A program made the position numbers and the translations under genes. Below, piece after piece: positions 1 through 11,900 of a stretch of 64,000 bases of DNA (its first letter is position 1; every line of letters begins with the position of its first letter). Below the pieces are notes generated by a model. That model saw nothing but the letters and a program-made list of their open reading frames with translations, did not search any database and was not told the DNA's origin. Source of the stretch: Echinarachnius parma (taxonomy: Eukaryota > Echinodermata > Echinoidea > Clypeasteroida > Echinarachniidae); assembly GCA_037951105.1 (NCBI GenBank), contig JBAMJV010000836.1, forward strand, positions 62,001 to 126,000, in the 5' to 3' direction.

Positions 1-83
1 TAAAGACCTATATCTATATTAAATTCCCCTTTCTTCGTGTTTCCAAATGTAAACCAGACTAATTGAGTTTGTACCCAATACAG

Positions 84-304
84 TTTCCTCGTGGTCTCGG
101 GATGATACCGTGGGATGCCGTTTCAGCAAAGAGAGGGTAGAACTGCGACTGACTCACTTCTCCTGGTTCTGGAATTGGGTGATGTCGTGGTTTGTCGAGG
201 CTAAACGGATTAGCTTCCTCCCTTTCCTTCCAGCCCAACTACCTGGGGATCGTAAACCGATTCTCCACGTGCACCTGGTCGATACACTGAAAGGGAATGT
301 TCAG
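84..304 (+). CDS. Gene 1, UPA exon 1 with HFS self-cleavage-type motif (ANK-ZU5-UPA-Death family, 5' part outside window)
   Basis: This is a 221-bp exon between an acceptor (...ccaatacag) and a donor (cag|gtgatt). It starts in phase 1 and ends in phase 0, with the same length and phases as the homologous exon 23904-24124 of the downstream gene. It encodes about 73 residues. The stretch LRLTHFSWFWNWV closely resembles the second self-cleavage site of PIDD1 (THFSWYWLW, recalled from family knowledge), with His-Phe-Ser at 155-163. It is followed by an FLPFLPAQLP...ILHVHL strand pair typical of UPA domains. In PIDD1 and FIIND proteins the Phe-Ser bond breaks autocatalytically; that this happens here is inference. 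Upstream ZU5 and ankyrin exons should lie left of position 1. Homology to gene 2 continues through the intron to the window edge. Confidence 0.85.
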
Positions 305-1407
305 GTGATTTGATTATGTTTTCAGCTTATCATAATAATGCTACTAGTGGCATATTAAAGTATAACGCGAGTTTTCTTATGGGAGGGGAATGGATTAAGT
401 CCACGATGAGATGCGGACCCCTTTGAAAAACAGCTTGTAGCTGACAAGGGCAATCCGTCCCATGAGTGGAGAATAAATAAATATAAATAAATAAATAAAT
501 AAAATGCAGGTCCACAATTCACCATGAAGCTAGCCGAAGTTAGCGGGGTCCCGTCATTTTGTTTGGCTGGAGTAATTGTTTTCTATATATGCCTCACTTC
601 GAGGCTACACAACTAGCATGACTGGCTATCACAATTATATAATCTTTCAGGATGGAAACCTGAAAATGTCCTTTCTTTACATTTGTTTGCCAGAACTTGT
701 GTACTATAAACTTACTGGATCTGCAAAAGGCACGGTGCTGTCCTGAAAGTATGTCATGCAAAATGAGAGTAACCGAAATTGGGATGATATTTTAAAAACA
801 AATCACTCACAAGATGCACGTTATCGTGATTTTCTGGGTGATCCACCCTGAATTATATGACATTGTTGATTGTAATATGTCGTAGAGAAATTTGTTGAAG
901 TTAAAAGTGCTTTTACATCAAAATACAGTGCATATTCATCGAATATTTACGTATGCCCATCAACAAAGAAAATTAAATGAGATGAACATTATTGCATACA
1001 TAAACACCATCGGTCGAAATACTAAGTTTTTGAAAAGTGGTGCAACCATCATGTCACAGATATTGACAATTTAAAGTCGATATAAACATTCGTAAATAGT
1101 AAGCAGAAGATATACTGTATTCTGTATATTATTTAGAAACATCGTAGGATTCAAAATTATGAGTACTATATGTATGCCTTAATTACTCTTTTCAGAAACC
1201 TTCCATGAGTTATAAAAATATGTTTCTGTGTCTGTCAAAGGTGTACTCTTTATCACATTTTTTTGTTTTTTTAAGAGGTATAAGATAAGTGGGTTAACGT
1301 ATGTCACATGTTTGTAATGCTTTATTTTAGACTAAAACAGCATTTAATGTAACACTTCGTACAATGAAGGTTTTAACTTCTTAATGAGGGTCTGATTTGT
1401 ATTATAG
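305..1407 (+). other. Gene 1 intron
   Basis: This is the intron between UPA exons 1 and 2. It holds a short (TAAA)n-type run near 470-503 and no coding sequence that I can support. The corresponding gene 2 intron is about 3.1 kb and full of insertions, so the two introns diverged mainly by transposon insertion. Confidence 0.6.
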
Positions 1408-1548
1408 AGGATCAAACAAGAGGAAGAGAACTTGAAGATGAAGCCAGTCTTTACAATGGAGATTTTGGATGTCAGCGCGATAGTGAAGGATGATCTGACT
1501 ATCACTTGCACATTGCACAGTAAGCCGACTAAACAAGAGTCAACAAAG
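1408..1548 (+). CDS. Gene 1, UPA exon 2
   Basis: This 141-bp exon is phase 0 at both ends (acceptor ...gtattatag, donor aag|gtacaa). It encodes about 47 residues beginning RIKQEEENLKMK and containing EILDVSA and DDLTITCTLHSKPT. It aligns with gene 2 exon 27204-27350, which is two codons longer near the start (QEEDNLKLKYQPAF against QEEENLKMKPVF). The alternating hydrophobic pattern fits beta strands of a UPA domain. I infer the function from its neighbours and the shared exon order. Confidence 0.85.
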
Positions 1549-1589
1549 GTACAATAGTGTAATAACATTTTGGTTGACAACTTCTATGA

Positions 1590-2103
1590 TTAAAGGGGAT
1601 AGTACAGTTTTGGTATAGATGGCGCGTCAAGAAACTTTGTTTTTTAGGTGATGACAAACTGAGTGTAAAACACACAGTTTTAACGACAGAATCAACTTTC
1701 TTTTATCAAAATCCGTTCAAAATCAGCTGAAATATCAGTTGGAATAAATGTGGGGGACCAACATTACTGTTATAATCTAGAATTCTTCACATTTTGGAAA
1801 ATCAACCGAAATGATTTTACAAATTTTGTTTTTGATCTCCTAATTGAATAATGATTTAAACAAACATCACATTCACATTTGTTGATACAAAAAATAGGTG
1901 AAACTTGAGGTGTCTAGAAGGCGCCCCCTTGACTGTGTTTAAGGCTGCTTTTTGAATGAAAACATCCATGTAACTTAACCGCGTATATGTTTTACTAACA
2001 TTCAAGCATCATCGAACTAGATCTGTTATTTTGTAATGATGATTTGCAAGTTTTGATTTTGGTAATACAATTATGTTTGACCAAAACTGTACTACCCCTT
2101 TAA
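1590..2103. mobile_element. TTAA-flanked MITE, GTACAGTTTTGGT family, in gene 1 intron
   Basis: Inverted ends read TTAAAGGGGATAGTACAG on the left and, reversed, TTAAAGGGGTAGTACAG on the right, followed by a shared TTTTGGT. TTAA is present at both edges. There is no coding sequence. Relatives with TTAA at both ends lie at 31970-32511 and 43522-43793, and a degraded relative starts near 6530. TTAA target sites suggest mobilisation by a piggyBac-type transposase (inference). Confidence 0.7.
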
Positions 2104-2328
2104 CAATGCGAACTTTGAAGAAGTTTATTACATTTAGTTCTACGTTGAGAAATTATAGCTGTATTCTGCTTAATTTCATGAAATAGTTTGATAATATTGT
2201 CATCAATGGTACCAATACCTTGTCATCAAGGGTGTCATCATGAACATATATACTACTACGACAGGTGGATTATTTTGTTCAACGTTCAGTTTAAAATGTG
2301 TACATTTCTTCCATTTTTCTTTGTACAG

Positions 2329-2475
2329 GTCGTACCATACAAGAAGCTATGTCGACTAATTTCGAAGAACGAGACGTTCCCCCTTGACTTGACCCAGTGC
2401 CCAGATGATACACACTTATCGTTGCAACTGACGCAAGAAATGACCACAGACATGATTTTAGGACAGGATACACAG
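2329..2475 (+). CDS. Gene 1, UPA exon 3 with a 1-base frame break
   Basis: The exon starts after the acceptor ...ctttgtacag and ends before a weak donor (cag|gttcgc). It encodes VVPYKKLC, then NETFPLDLTQCPDD and SLQLTQEM, clearly homologous to gene 2 exon 27743-27890 (VVPYRQIC, NETFCLDLTQCPDD). It is 147 bp against 148 bp in gene 2: gacatgatttt here corresponds to gacattgatttt there. The missing base changes the exit phase from 1 to 0, while the next exon still requires phase 1. Read literally, the linker exon is out of frame and translation stops at TAG 5609-5611, before the Death domain. This is either a real null allele or a sequence error. Confidence 0.8.
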
Positions 2476-2982
2476 GTTCGCATATCATATTTGGCATAAT
2501 TGAGGTAGAGTTGCTTTATTTTATTCGCCGAGATATTTGGTAAGAATTGTTTTTTTCAGTCTATATTCATATCATGACATTATTGATGGTTAACATGCAC
2601 GTTCATGTATAATTCAAAATAGTGCGTATTTCGAGATGGCACCCGACGTATACTGCAATATTCAAGGGACAAACATGGATTGCTTACAGTGTCGAAATTA
2701 TATTTTAACTTCCACTGGCATATCATTATTTGTTTTATTTCTTTAAGTTCATGTATGTATTTTTGTTTTACACTTTTGTTTCAATATTAAAACAATAAGC
2801 AATACAACGTGATCACAATTTCTTACAAACAATGCGATAAATAATGTTTCTTTAATATAGGAGACAACACAGCTTAGATTATTTGAACTAGCTTGATACA
2901 TGACACATGATATTTTAATGAGCCATGAGGTAAATGTTTATGAATGTCGCATTGAGCAGCACCCTCATTGTAATTTGTATAG

Positions 2983-3055
2983 CCGATGATATCTCAACGG
3001 GTGATGCGGCTGCTGCTAGTCCCAAGACACCGACCATTGATACTACTCCCAGTGG
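2983..3055 (+). CDS. Gene 1, Ser/Thr/Pro linker exon
   Basis: This 73-bp exon lies between acceptor ...tttgtatag and a strong donor (gg|gtaagt). In the phase used by gene 2 it encodes DDISTGDAAAASPKTPTI followed by DTTPSG. That matches DDVSTGDTASCASPSPSM of the gene 2 exon 29685-29766. It is a short low-complexity linker between the UPA and Death domains. Phase 1 in and phase 2 out match the following Death exon. Confidence 0.75.
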
Positions 3056-3808
3056 GTAAGTAGAAAAAAAATAATAAGAGTGTGTAACATGAAAAAGTCA
3101 GGAAACATCAGTAATGGTTTATGTGATCAGCCCGATTAGTAACTGTTTGGAAGTTGAAGGTGTGTAATTGAAAAAGAAAAACTACACCAGGCTCTAAGAA
3201 AAGTATTAGAAGAAAAACGCGTGGGGTGATATTCCCTACCCCCTACCCCACCCACCCTCTTTCCCCTTTAAATCGTGTTCTCATATTACAAGAAGTAAAT
3301 GAGAAAATAAGTATCTCCCCAACGTCTGAAACAATGCAAGCCTTTGACTATAAATGTGGTCATTGAATAATAATGATGTTGAGAAATTTGTTTGCCATAT
3401 CCATAGCCAGGAGTGCGAACAGTACAAAAGCGCAGTAATCGTCGCCCGAGAGCGAGAACACTGGTTTAGTTGTGTTCGCCGGGGGGGAGGGATTATCGTG
3501 GCCGAGACAACTGCTTAAATTGTGTAAACGGGGGTGATGATGGCCAAGACCCATCATGTCTGAGAATAAGACCACCACGCTTCGCTGCACTGCCAAAACG
3601 CTGTTCAAAATTTCGTTGTTCAGAATTTTGTTGTTCAAATTTTGAGCAATATTGTTTAAATGACAGACTGAGTGTTCTAAACAGACACTGTTCAAAACAC
3701 TCGGTCTAGTTGCAGAAATTTGTTTAAACAATATTGTTTAAAAACGCTGGACGGGTTTCCTTCCCCGCCAACCAAGGCTTTTACGTTACGTGCACACGTA
3801 ATTTCATC

Positions 3809-3878
3809 ATGGCGGATAACTATACCGTCAAGACTTTGGAGGAGTTCGGACTCGCTGAACTAATTGACGTATTCAGAG
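3809..3878 (+). CDS. Captured first-exon-like coding piece inside an inverted repeat
   Basis: An ATG at 3809 opens 23 codons, MADNYTVKTLEEFGLAELID then VFR, and runs into a consensus-like donor (ag|gtgaga). The helical, SAM-like look of LEEFGLAELIDVF is only an impression. The same piece occurs in inverted orientation in the other arm (about 4298-4364, minus strand) with amino-acid changes N to D, K to N and E to D, without an in-frame ATG. It looks like a first exon plus splice site carried in a foldback element. Whether it is expressed or spliced to anything is unknown. Confidence 0.4.
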
Positions 3879-4364
3879 GTGAGATTTTAAACTAATTATT
3901 TAGTAATCTGAACGATGTTATACTTAAGACATATTTGTGCTTGCTTTGACATCTAAGCGATGTCTACAATACAGAATAAATTAGTGCAGTGCAGTGCAGT
4001 GACCGAAGTTGCACGGAATGCACGGAGGCAGCTAGCTAGCGCAGCGAGTGTTCGGCTCGTCCAGACCTGCGGCCATGCCGACCCTACCCCGGTAGCTAGG
4101 TAGGGCGAGCGCTCTATGCATGCCGTACGCGTAACTATACGGGTAGTATACCGTAAAGGCTGTACAAAATTCTATTCTGTGCAACTTCGGTCACTGCACT
4201 TAATTTATTCTGTATTGTAGACATCGCTTAGATGTCAAAGCAAGCACAAATATGTCTTAAGTATAAAATCGTTCAGATTACTAAATAATTAGTTTAAATT
4301 CTCACCTCTGAATACGTCAATTAGTTCAGCAAGTCCGAACTCGTCCAAAGTATTGACGGTATAG
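3821..4364. repeat. Large inverted repeat (arms about 190 bp, loop about 165 bp)
   Basis: The left arm 3821-4013 is repeated in reverse complement at 4179-4364. Both include the coding piece, its donor site, and a shared block ending GACCGAAGTTGCAC. The loop (about 4014-4178) is richer in GC than its surroundings. The arms differ by scattered substitutions, so the structure is not brand new. Confidence 0.8.
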
Positions 4365-5597
4365 TCAACACATGTTTGCCCTGTTAGCGTGAGTTCCACC
4401 TAGGTGGAAATCAACTGGTCACATATTTTTCTGATGTTGACACTTTTATCTCTTCAGGAAACAATCCCATGCTGTTTTAACTGCCTCCTCCCCCCAGGCC
4501 TAGTGCTATCATAGAGATAATCTTCTCTGGGCTGCAGTTCACTGTATGACCACTAGTCTATGTTTGCAGACCTCTTCATTCTTATTATGACCTATAAACA
4601 TTCAGACAGCATGTTCTATTTAAGTTGTCTGTAGCAGTTATCCTGCCTGTAGACTGTAGTGGACACTAAACTAAATTAATTCTAAAAGTAAAACACCAGT
4701 CTCTTTTGAGGCCAAAAACTTAACCAAGGGAGTAGCATTTATTAAACAATCATTCTGGTAAATGTGCAGTGAAAGATTTTAGCAATGTTTTCCCCAGAAT
4801 GAGAATTCTCTCTCCCAGTCTCTTTTATACACACATCTCGCAAACCTTATATAATACTCACACAACCAATGTTATAGCCTACAGTATACTTTTACTCAGT
4901 TTAATTACTAAGACTAACACTATAACACTTCTGGTCTAGCTCGGGTCCACTGGCCAACGACCTTGACATACCTCCTCTCTTTCTCCTCACTTCCTCCTCT
5001 TGCTGCCAGTAAATTGACACATCAGCGCCTAGAGGCTAGTGATAAGAGCGAACAGGGATCAAATAAATTCCCCAAGGTCCAATCTGAACTAGCTTGACAG
5101 TGGAAAACCCAGACCGCTCGCCAGCGCTGAGGAGAGGTAGTCCCCTAACTACTGTGTAACCTAATGAGTTTTTTAAACAACAACATAAAACACCTGACTT
5201 TTTTTAAACAACAGTTTTAAGCAACAACTTTGAACAACTGACTTTTAAACAATATTTTTGAACAACACTTTTAAACAACGGACTTTTTAAAACAATATTG
5301 TTAAAGAAAGCTTACACAACCATTCTGTTTAAAATCTATTGTTTAACAAGTTGTTTAAAATTTTTAATAACTTACTGTTTATAGATTAAACAATCTTGGT
5401 TGTTCAAAATTTTAAACAATATTGTTAGGGGGACGGGCGTTTTTGGCTGTTGTTTAAAAAGTTGTTTAAATTTTTTTTTGCAGTGTGTGTAAGCGGGAAG
5501 AAGGGCGGGGGGAGAATTTCATTGCCACAACACAGTTTTTTCGAAGTCACTTATCTATGTCAAAATTGTAACTACGTGAATATCTTACTCCTCACAG

Positions 5598-5889
5598 GAT
5601 TCCAGAAATAGTGACAGAGGCTGAGCTTGATGAGCTTTCAAAGAATTTCCCTCACAAGAAATTCCACCGATTCTGCCGTTATCTTGATGATACGAATTTC
5701 AACGCGGCCGAAGCTACATTAGCTGGTTGTAACAACGACTTTGGTCGAGCCACACGTAAAATTCTCGCAGACTGGAAGACGCGAACTGGTGGTCATCGAC
5801 ATACCCTGTATGGTGCCCTTGATAAGGCTGGTGCAGGTGGGATGAAACTATCCAAGGAGCAAAGAGAATGGCGTGACGCTGAGCATTAA
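5598..5889 (+). CDS. Gene 1, terminal exon with Death domain
   Basis: The acceptor is ...ctcctcacag and the stop codon is TAA 5887-5889. In phase 2 it encodes about 96 residues starting GIPEIVTEAELDEL. FHRFCRYLDD, the helix NAAEATLAG, the conserved tryptophan in ILADWKTRTGG and the final ALDKAGAGGM helix match a Death-fold domain. It aligns residue for residue with gene 2 exon 31334-31604 and has a longer tail (KEQREWRDAEH). Death domains recruit partners by homotypic contacts in cell-death and immune signalling. An upstream ATG here is not the real start, because the exon is reached by splicing. Confidence 0.85.
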
Positions 5890-7679
5890 TGCAATATTAA
5901 CCTTAACACCAACAGAACCATGTACGTGCATGCAGTCAGGTGGCCAGGATAGTCCTGTCAGTACGCTACCCCTAAAGTGCCAAGTGATTGCAATGCAGCA
6001 GTGGTAGTATAAGTATTTCATGTCCAATATATTGTACATAAGTGGTTATATTGTTCATTTCATACCGTACGGTAATATTCACGTTTAGAGTATAAGCCTT
6101 TCAATATAGCTTTTGGTTAATCGACACAGAGACATTTAACTTCGGCCCTTCAATTGAGATGGCACTTCTAGCTTAGGACCTTGACCCTAGGTGAATCTTT
6201 AACTTGCACTTTTAGGGGCTCATTACCCTTGTTTGTCTGAAGTAACGTACCGTGTGTTTAAAGATGGTACAATCCGGACAAATATGAAATTTGGTAATAG
6301 GTTCTTTGGTTTCATAATACAGGGGAATAATTTGGTTTATTTATGCATTTCGTTTGACACGTTCTGCTTGTCGAGATCTGAAGTTATTAATAGTTATGTG
6401 CAATGTAATAAATGCGGAATTTGTCGTTTTCAGGAGCAAGTTATTAATGGATATTTATGGAAAACATCGGTCTTCTCACTTACAAAATATTAAATAATAA
6501 TCGAATAATTAGAAAAAGATACCTTAGAGTGGTAGTACAGTTTGGTTTAAGAGGGCGCTTCAAGAAATACAATTACGTGAGGTAATGAGAAACTTAGTGT
6601 GACACGTCGTAAAGCACATTATGTTGAAGACAAATTAATGAACTTTGTTTGATCAAAATTGATCGATAAACACCTGACATATCCATAAATATATACAACT
6701 AAAAAAAACTGTTGGGCCCAATTTTTCATCAATAATGTATGACATAGTTTTGAAGCCTGCATAATTTAAAAATCTACAAAAGTAGCTTTTATATTGCTTT
6801 TGATGATCGCTCTATTGGATCATAATTTTCACCAAGCATCACACGGACAATTTTTTTATAAGAAATTGTTGAAACGTTCAGTTTTCTAGAGGGCGTCCTC
6901 TTGTTAAAACGGCTCCTTCGTGAAAAAAAACACAGCCTTATAACTTACCTTGTTTAATGCCACTTAAGCATCATTTAAATTAGTTTAAACTGAAATGACT
7001 AAAATTATATCTGGCTCATTTTTAAAACATACACATACTTTCACAGGGTATAACATATTTAAATTATTGTCTGGAATTTAATTGCCATTTCGATATGTGT
7101 TGTTCATGTTTTATATTCATTGTTATGGATCTATGCACTGAACTACACTATTTGTATATTTCGGTTAATACGTAATTATATTGATAAATTGTACAGGCAA
7201 TGTAAAACATATTTATACGTTTATGTGCATAGGACCGAGGACGTGTTAAGGACCCCTGACTGTACACAGAAATGTTAATAATTATGATATCCATATGTGA
7301 CAGTTATCAGATGTTGGTCCCGTTCATCAGGCGTTCGAGCCAATTACATTAGTGAATTCTTGAACATGTAATGATTATTCCTATGCTTGAACCATACACC
7401 GCAGAATTTATAGTCAAAAGTAGATTTCCATTATGTTTTGTGTTTGCCGACGCCAAGTCAGCAATATTGAGTACAAATTGTCAGTGTATATAACTAAGTG
7501 GCAGAGAATACTAAACGGTAAATAGATTCTTGTACTCTAGGATATCTTTAATCCAAATTAACATAGTCGCATTAAATGGATCTACTAACTATGTTGACAT
7601 GTGCAACAAATGATGAGTGATTGATACAATGTATATAGTTGTTATCTGATATAAGTTAAATGGACGTTATATGGTCGAG

Positions 7680-7931
7680 TAATGAGCAATGCAAAGTGAT
7701 ATTCACCACCTCATTGCACTCACTTTGTACACAGTTTTCGTGTTCCAGTGGATGATTTAACATCTGAACACTAATTCAATCGTACATATTTTTTTTAACG
7801 AAAGGAAAATTTGAAAATCATAAACCTGTTCCATGCTTTTATCGTTAATACAAATCCTACAAGGCATGAGGGAACCGCTAGAATTCCAATTGGATTTTGA
7901 GGATTTGGACAATGTTACTTAGTCCCTTTAA
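7680..7931 (-). mobile_element. Partial TTAA MITE (TTACTAGATCCCT family), interrupted
   Basis: This is the reverse-complement tail of the family seen intact at 35941-36332. It includes the blocks around TGGACAATGTTACT and AGTCCCTTTAA. Its terminal TTAA at 7928-7931 is also the left TTAA of the element at 7928-8591, so one element inserted into or beside another. Confidence 0.6.
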
Positions 7932-8591
7932 CCCTAATCCCATTTTGCCCCCCCCCCCCCCCTGTCGTTTTTTTCGACGTGCATCTAGACCGTTTGGATT
8001 GCTCGACCGTCACAAAAAAATGTAATTTTTGTACAGGTTTCTATGTAATTCCTATATTCGATGCCATGTAAACTCCAAATCTGTTATAATTGTTACTTTG
8101 AATTATAATTTGGATTATTTCTTTGTTATTAGTTGAATTCATACACTTCAGAGATGAATTCTTCTTAAAAAAACAAAACAAAAACAACAACAAAAACAAT
8201 AAAATACATAAGAATGAAAACAATGTGGGTAAATCCGGGAATACTAATTTGCATATTTATGCAAATTAGTGATATATTTTATCACCATAAAAAACATGAA
8301 TATGATGAATAACATCATTTGAAAGTATTTTTACAGAAAACCTGAAGAAATCCTGCAATTTCTCTTGATTTTTTTTTTGCATATTCAACATTTTAATTAA
8401 TTATTTTTAAAAAAATGATTTTTTTTTTCTTTCAAATTCTTATTCTACTTGACTTGTTGTACGTATGTGCCAATTTTCAAGTCGATCGGTCCATTCGTTG
8501 CCGAGATTGGAGGGGGGGCCAACCCCCCCCCCCCCCCCCCCCCCCCCAGTGGACTCAAGTGACCAAAATAACCCAGTGGGATTAGGGTTAA
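7928..8591. mobile_element. piggyBac-like MITE with TTAACCCTAATCCCA ends
   Basis: Perfect inverted ends TTAACCCTAATCCCA at both edges include the TTAA target. Length is about 664 bp. It carries a poly-C run next to the left end, a 28-base poly-C near the right end, and an internal block gtcgatcggtccattcg...gccgagat shared with the two related elements at 50.9 and 51.9 kb. There is no transposase, so it is non-autonomous. It is absent from the duplicate flank in unit 2. Confidence 0.75.
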
Positions 8592-8759
8592 AGGATCATT
8601 ACGTCATAGGATAATGACGCCGTACCATAACAATCGAACCCACGCTTTCATGGTATTTTCTTCGGTGTGTCAAACCAAGTGTCAGCTGTGATATTCGAAA
8701 GTTCGCCGTGCATTTAACATGCATAAACATAGGGAATTGGGGAAAAGATTCATTGGAAA

Positions 8760-8985
8760 TATCCCGCGCGCGCGCGACCGGATCTACACTGTGACCCCCG
8801 GCGCGCCCCCCAAAATGATCGTTTGTTTACATGCAGAGCGCCACTACGACAAAATATTGGAAGGTTACAATGTAGGCCGCGGCCTGGCCTCGCACTGTAA
8901 ACGCACAAAATTACGGGCCAACTCGGCCGCGGCCTGGCCCGGGCCTGGCCCGGCCCTGCCTTTTTCTCACTGTAAACGGGGTCTT
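8760..8985. other. GC-rich insertion
   Basis: A strongly GC-rich block in an AT-rich setting contains a (CG)n run, two copies of GGCCGCGGCCTGGCC and the end CACTGTAAACGGGGTCTTA. It is missing from the aligned position in the second flank (near 33.49 kb). It is probably part of another non-autonomous element with a CCCCGTTTACAGTG end. Only one end is clear to me. Confidence 0.45.
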
Positions 8986-11900
8986 AGTAACTATGTTCAT
9001 GTTAAGTGTGAACAGAGTGCAGGACATAGCCCCATCATTGTGATTTTGTCGAAATGTAATATGACTGTATGTATATGTACATAGATATGATTTTCTATTT
9101 ATACGACTATATTCAAGATTGGTCTTACAATATTAATAATTGCAATATAATAAATGTGTCCGTGAAATACTTGTTCATATAGGCTGTATCGGGGCTGGTT
9201 GTATTGTTGTTCTGTTATCTATAACAGAGAATCGAGGTGTTTTAATCGTTAAAATAACATTTGCAGTGTTTTTAATCCTTTAAAGAAAATCATCCTGGTA
9301 TATAAATCACTGAATGTGTTAATGATGCAGGTTTTCGTTGTCCTCATGTATTTACCATCGATATTACGTGTATATAATGTATATAATTAATCCATCTGCC
9401 AAGAAACACACACGAACTAAAATCTGTGTCATGATATTACATTATAGTTAGATTCTTTTAAAACAACCTCCGGTTCATTAATTGTATAATTTATATATCG
9501 TGTTTGAAACACGGTTATTTATATGTTTTGTACCATGACTGCGGTGTAAAAGTGTATTCACATACAGTTTTGCTGGCAATTTACAATATAGATCTAATGA
9601 CACAAGAAGCTAAATGAAAAGTAAATAATTTACTCTCATTGTTTTTGCTGCCACAAAACAACTTCATTTATAAACGTGTTACTCAAGTATGACTTAATAT
9701 ATTTTAGAATGATTGTTGTTCACCATAGCTTGTTAAATCATGTACACAAACTACACTATAGTTTGTTAAATCATTTACACAAACTATTTGTTTCTCTCTG
9801 TGCGTATATACCACTTTAAAGAGTGTAGTTCATGTTACGCAAGTATGATTTAAGTTCTTTTACAAATCAGAAGTACATCGATGAATGTATAAAAATGAAA
9901 ACAAACAAATGAAAATGACAGGATAGAAATCAGATTGTATTTCTACCAAGCGCTTACATTAATGTTTTCGTGTGACATGAGGTAAGTAAGAATTGTGTTG
10001 TTTACTATAGTCGTTAAATCATGTACACAAACTATTTTAGCAAGATTTTCTTTTCGCGTATATACAACTTTGAGGAGTCGTTTACTTAGAATAACACCAA
10101 TTAACAAAGAAATGTTGTTTTCAACAGTTATGGTTACCGATTTTTCAAAATGAATGTGCCTGTGTCCGGTTTATAAACTAATCATTGTATTTTCATAGGA
10201 TTGAAATAAGCAAAGGAGGGTCTATGCTTTCTCGAATCTGTATAAAATAGGATTCAATTATGTGTGCGGTTATTATTTAAATGAAGTAAAATCCCATTGC
10301 AATGACGTCACTGCTGTCCAACCAAATTATATATATTAACGAATAGGACAATTAAAGTTAGCCGGTTTATGCAAGTGGGTAATAAGTAAGCGTCCCCGCC
10401 ATGTTGGTTGTTGTTAAACCTTGTAAACAAGTATGTTAAACTATGTACACAATTATGTCATGAGGTATGATAATATTGATGTCAAATAAGACAATAAGAC
10501 AATGTTAATGTTGCTTACCCGTGAGAGGTCTTTCCTTCCGTTTGTTCTGTTTGGAATTCACTGCTTACTGGAGATATAGTTAGCATGATTCTTTAGTATT
10601 GATGAAATCAATAAATGTCAAATTATATTATTATAAATTGCAATATAATGAAGAAGTAATGTACTATTTAAAGGCATTTCATTATGATAATAACTATATT
10701 ATATGTTTTTAGAATTGGTCGATGTTTGAGAAAGAGTTGTATTGTAATAAGGTCATAAAGGACATTTCGCATATTGGCATGTAAAGCGATGCATTAATAG
10801 TACTTGAATAATGCGTTGATTACCTACATATTATGGGCCACAAATAACATATTCGCAAACTGCACAATTAGTGTATTCATCATATTATCCCCATTTGAAA
10901 TTAATAACTATATTATCATAATAAACGCGTTGTTCATCGACTTTAATATAAAATAATATTTGTATGGTTAGAAATCAAGTATTAATACATGCCTGTATAT
11001 AAATACAATTCAGATTTGCATATGCTTGTTAATGACAAGCCGATTATTCATGGTCTTCCTATTTGCCTCGGAATTGATCTTATATACATGTTCTGTAGTT
11101 GTTTATTTGTTATAAACAAGATCAATTTGTCATGGTTTCATACTGTATTCTATACGTATTCATGTTAGATATTGGTCGTATATTGGTCTTGCTCTGTATC
11201 TCGGAATTAGTTATGTACATGTTCTGTAGTTGTTTATATTTTGTTAGTTTTGTAAACATATATATATTTATGTATAACTTGTATTCCCCTAGTGTATTGC
11301 AGGGGATAACTTACCTAAGATGATGTTTGTACATACTGTTTAGTGTGTGATAGAATAATATACGTATATACAAAAAAGTGTCAAATTATTAAGCTGTTTT
11401 GAATGATGATTCTACAATTTGTTCTAAATAATGATCACGCTCGGTAGTTAATTTGTGTTTTCTCTTAAAGCACAAGAGTGATTCCTTGTATGAATCGGTG
11501 GCTTTGTTAAATTATAGGCCAATAATATCATGTTGATTTGAAATGGATGTTATATGTTGACTCACAATATGCTGTGCTGTAAAATATGGGGATACTATTT
11601 GATCTTGTTGGATAAATATTGTACAGTAAACAAAAGAGGAAAGTGATTGAATTGTGGTGAAAATGACATGTTGACTTATAATGCTGACTTGTATAAAATG
11701 AAAATAACAATTATCGACTTTGTTGCTTAAAAATATATCCTCATCACAGTTTTAGATGACCTGGTTAATCAATTAGAAATGATTCTAATAATGGACATTG
11801 CATGTATTCTATGTCTGTAAACATTCATATCGACATTTATGATTTTATAAGGAATTAATTATTTGTTATACACTAATAGTGGATTATGTACTATGACTAA

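Larger units (their letters stand above)
3590..5465. mobile_element. Composite insertion in gene 1 intron bounded by TTGTTTAAA-rich arrays
   Basis: Short arrays of TTGTTTAAA and its reverse TTTAAACAA occur at about 3590-3742 and again at about 5160-5465. They bracket the foldback structure at 3821-4364 and about 800 bp of unrecognised sequence. The equivalent gene 2 intron (29767-31333) has no such arrays, so this is probably an insertion specific to gene 1. Exact ends and target duplication were not resolved by eye. Confidence 0.5.

Noticed and set aside
3360..3731. 123-residue minus-strand open frame in the gene 1 intron
   Set aside because: Low-complexity Asn/Leu-rich translation of the TTGTTTAAA array, with no recognisable domain.
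8719..9084. 121-residue open frame over the GC-rich patch
   Set aside because: Its length is explained by few stop codons in GC-rich DNA. No domain, and absent from the duplicate flank.
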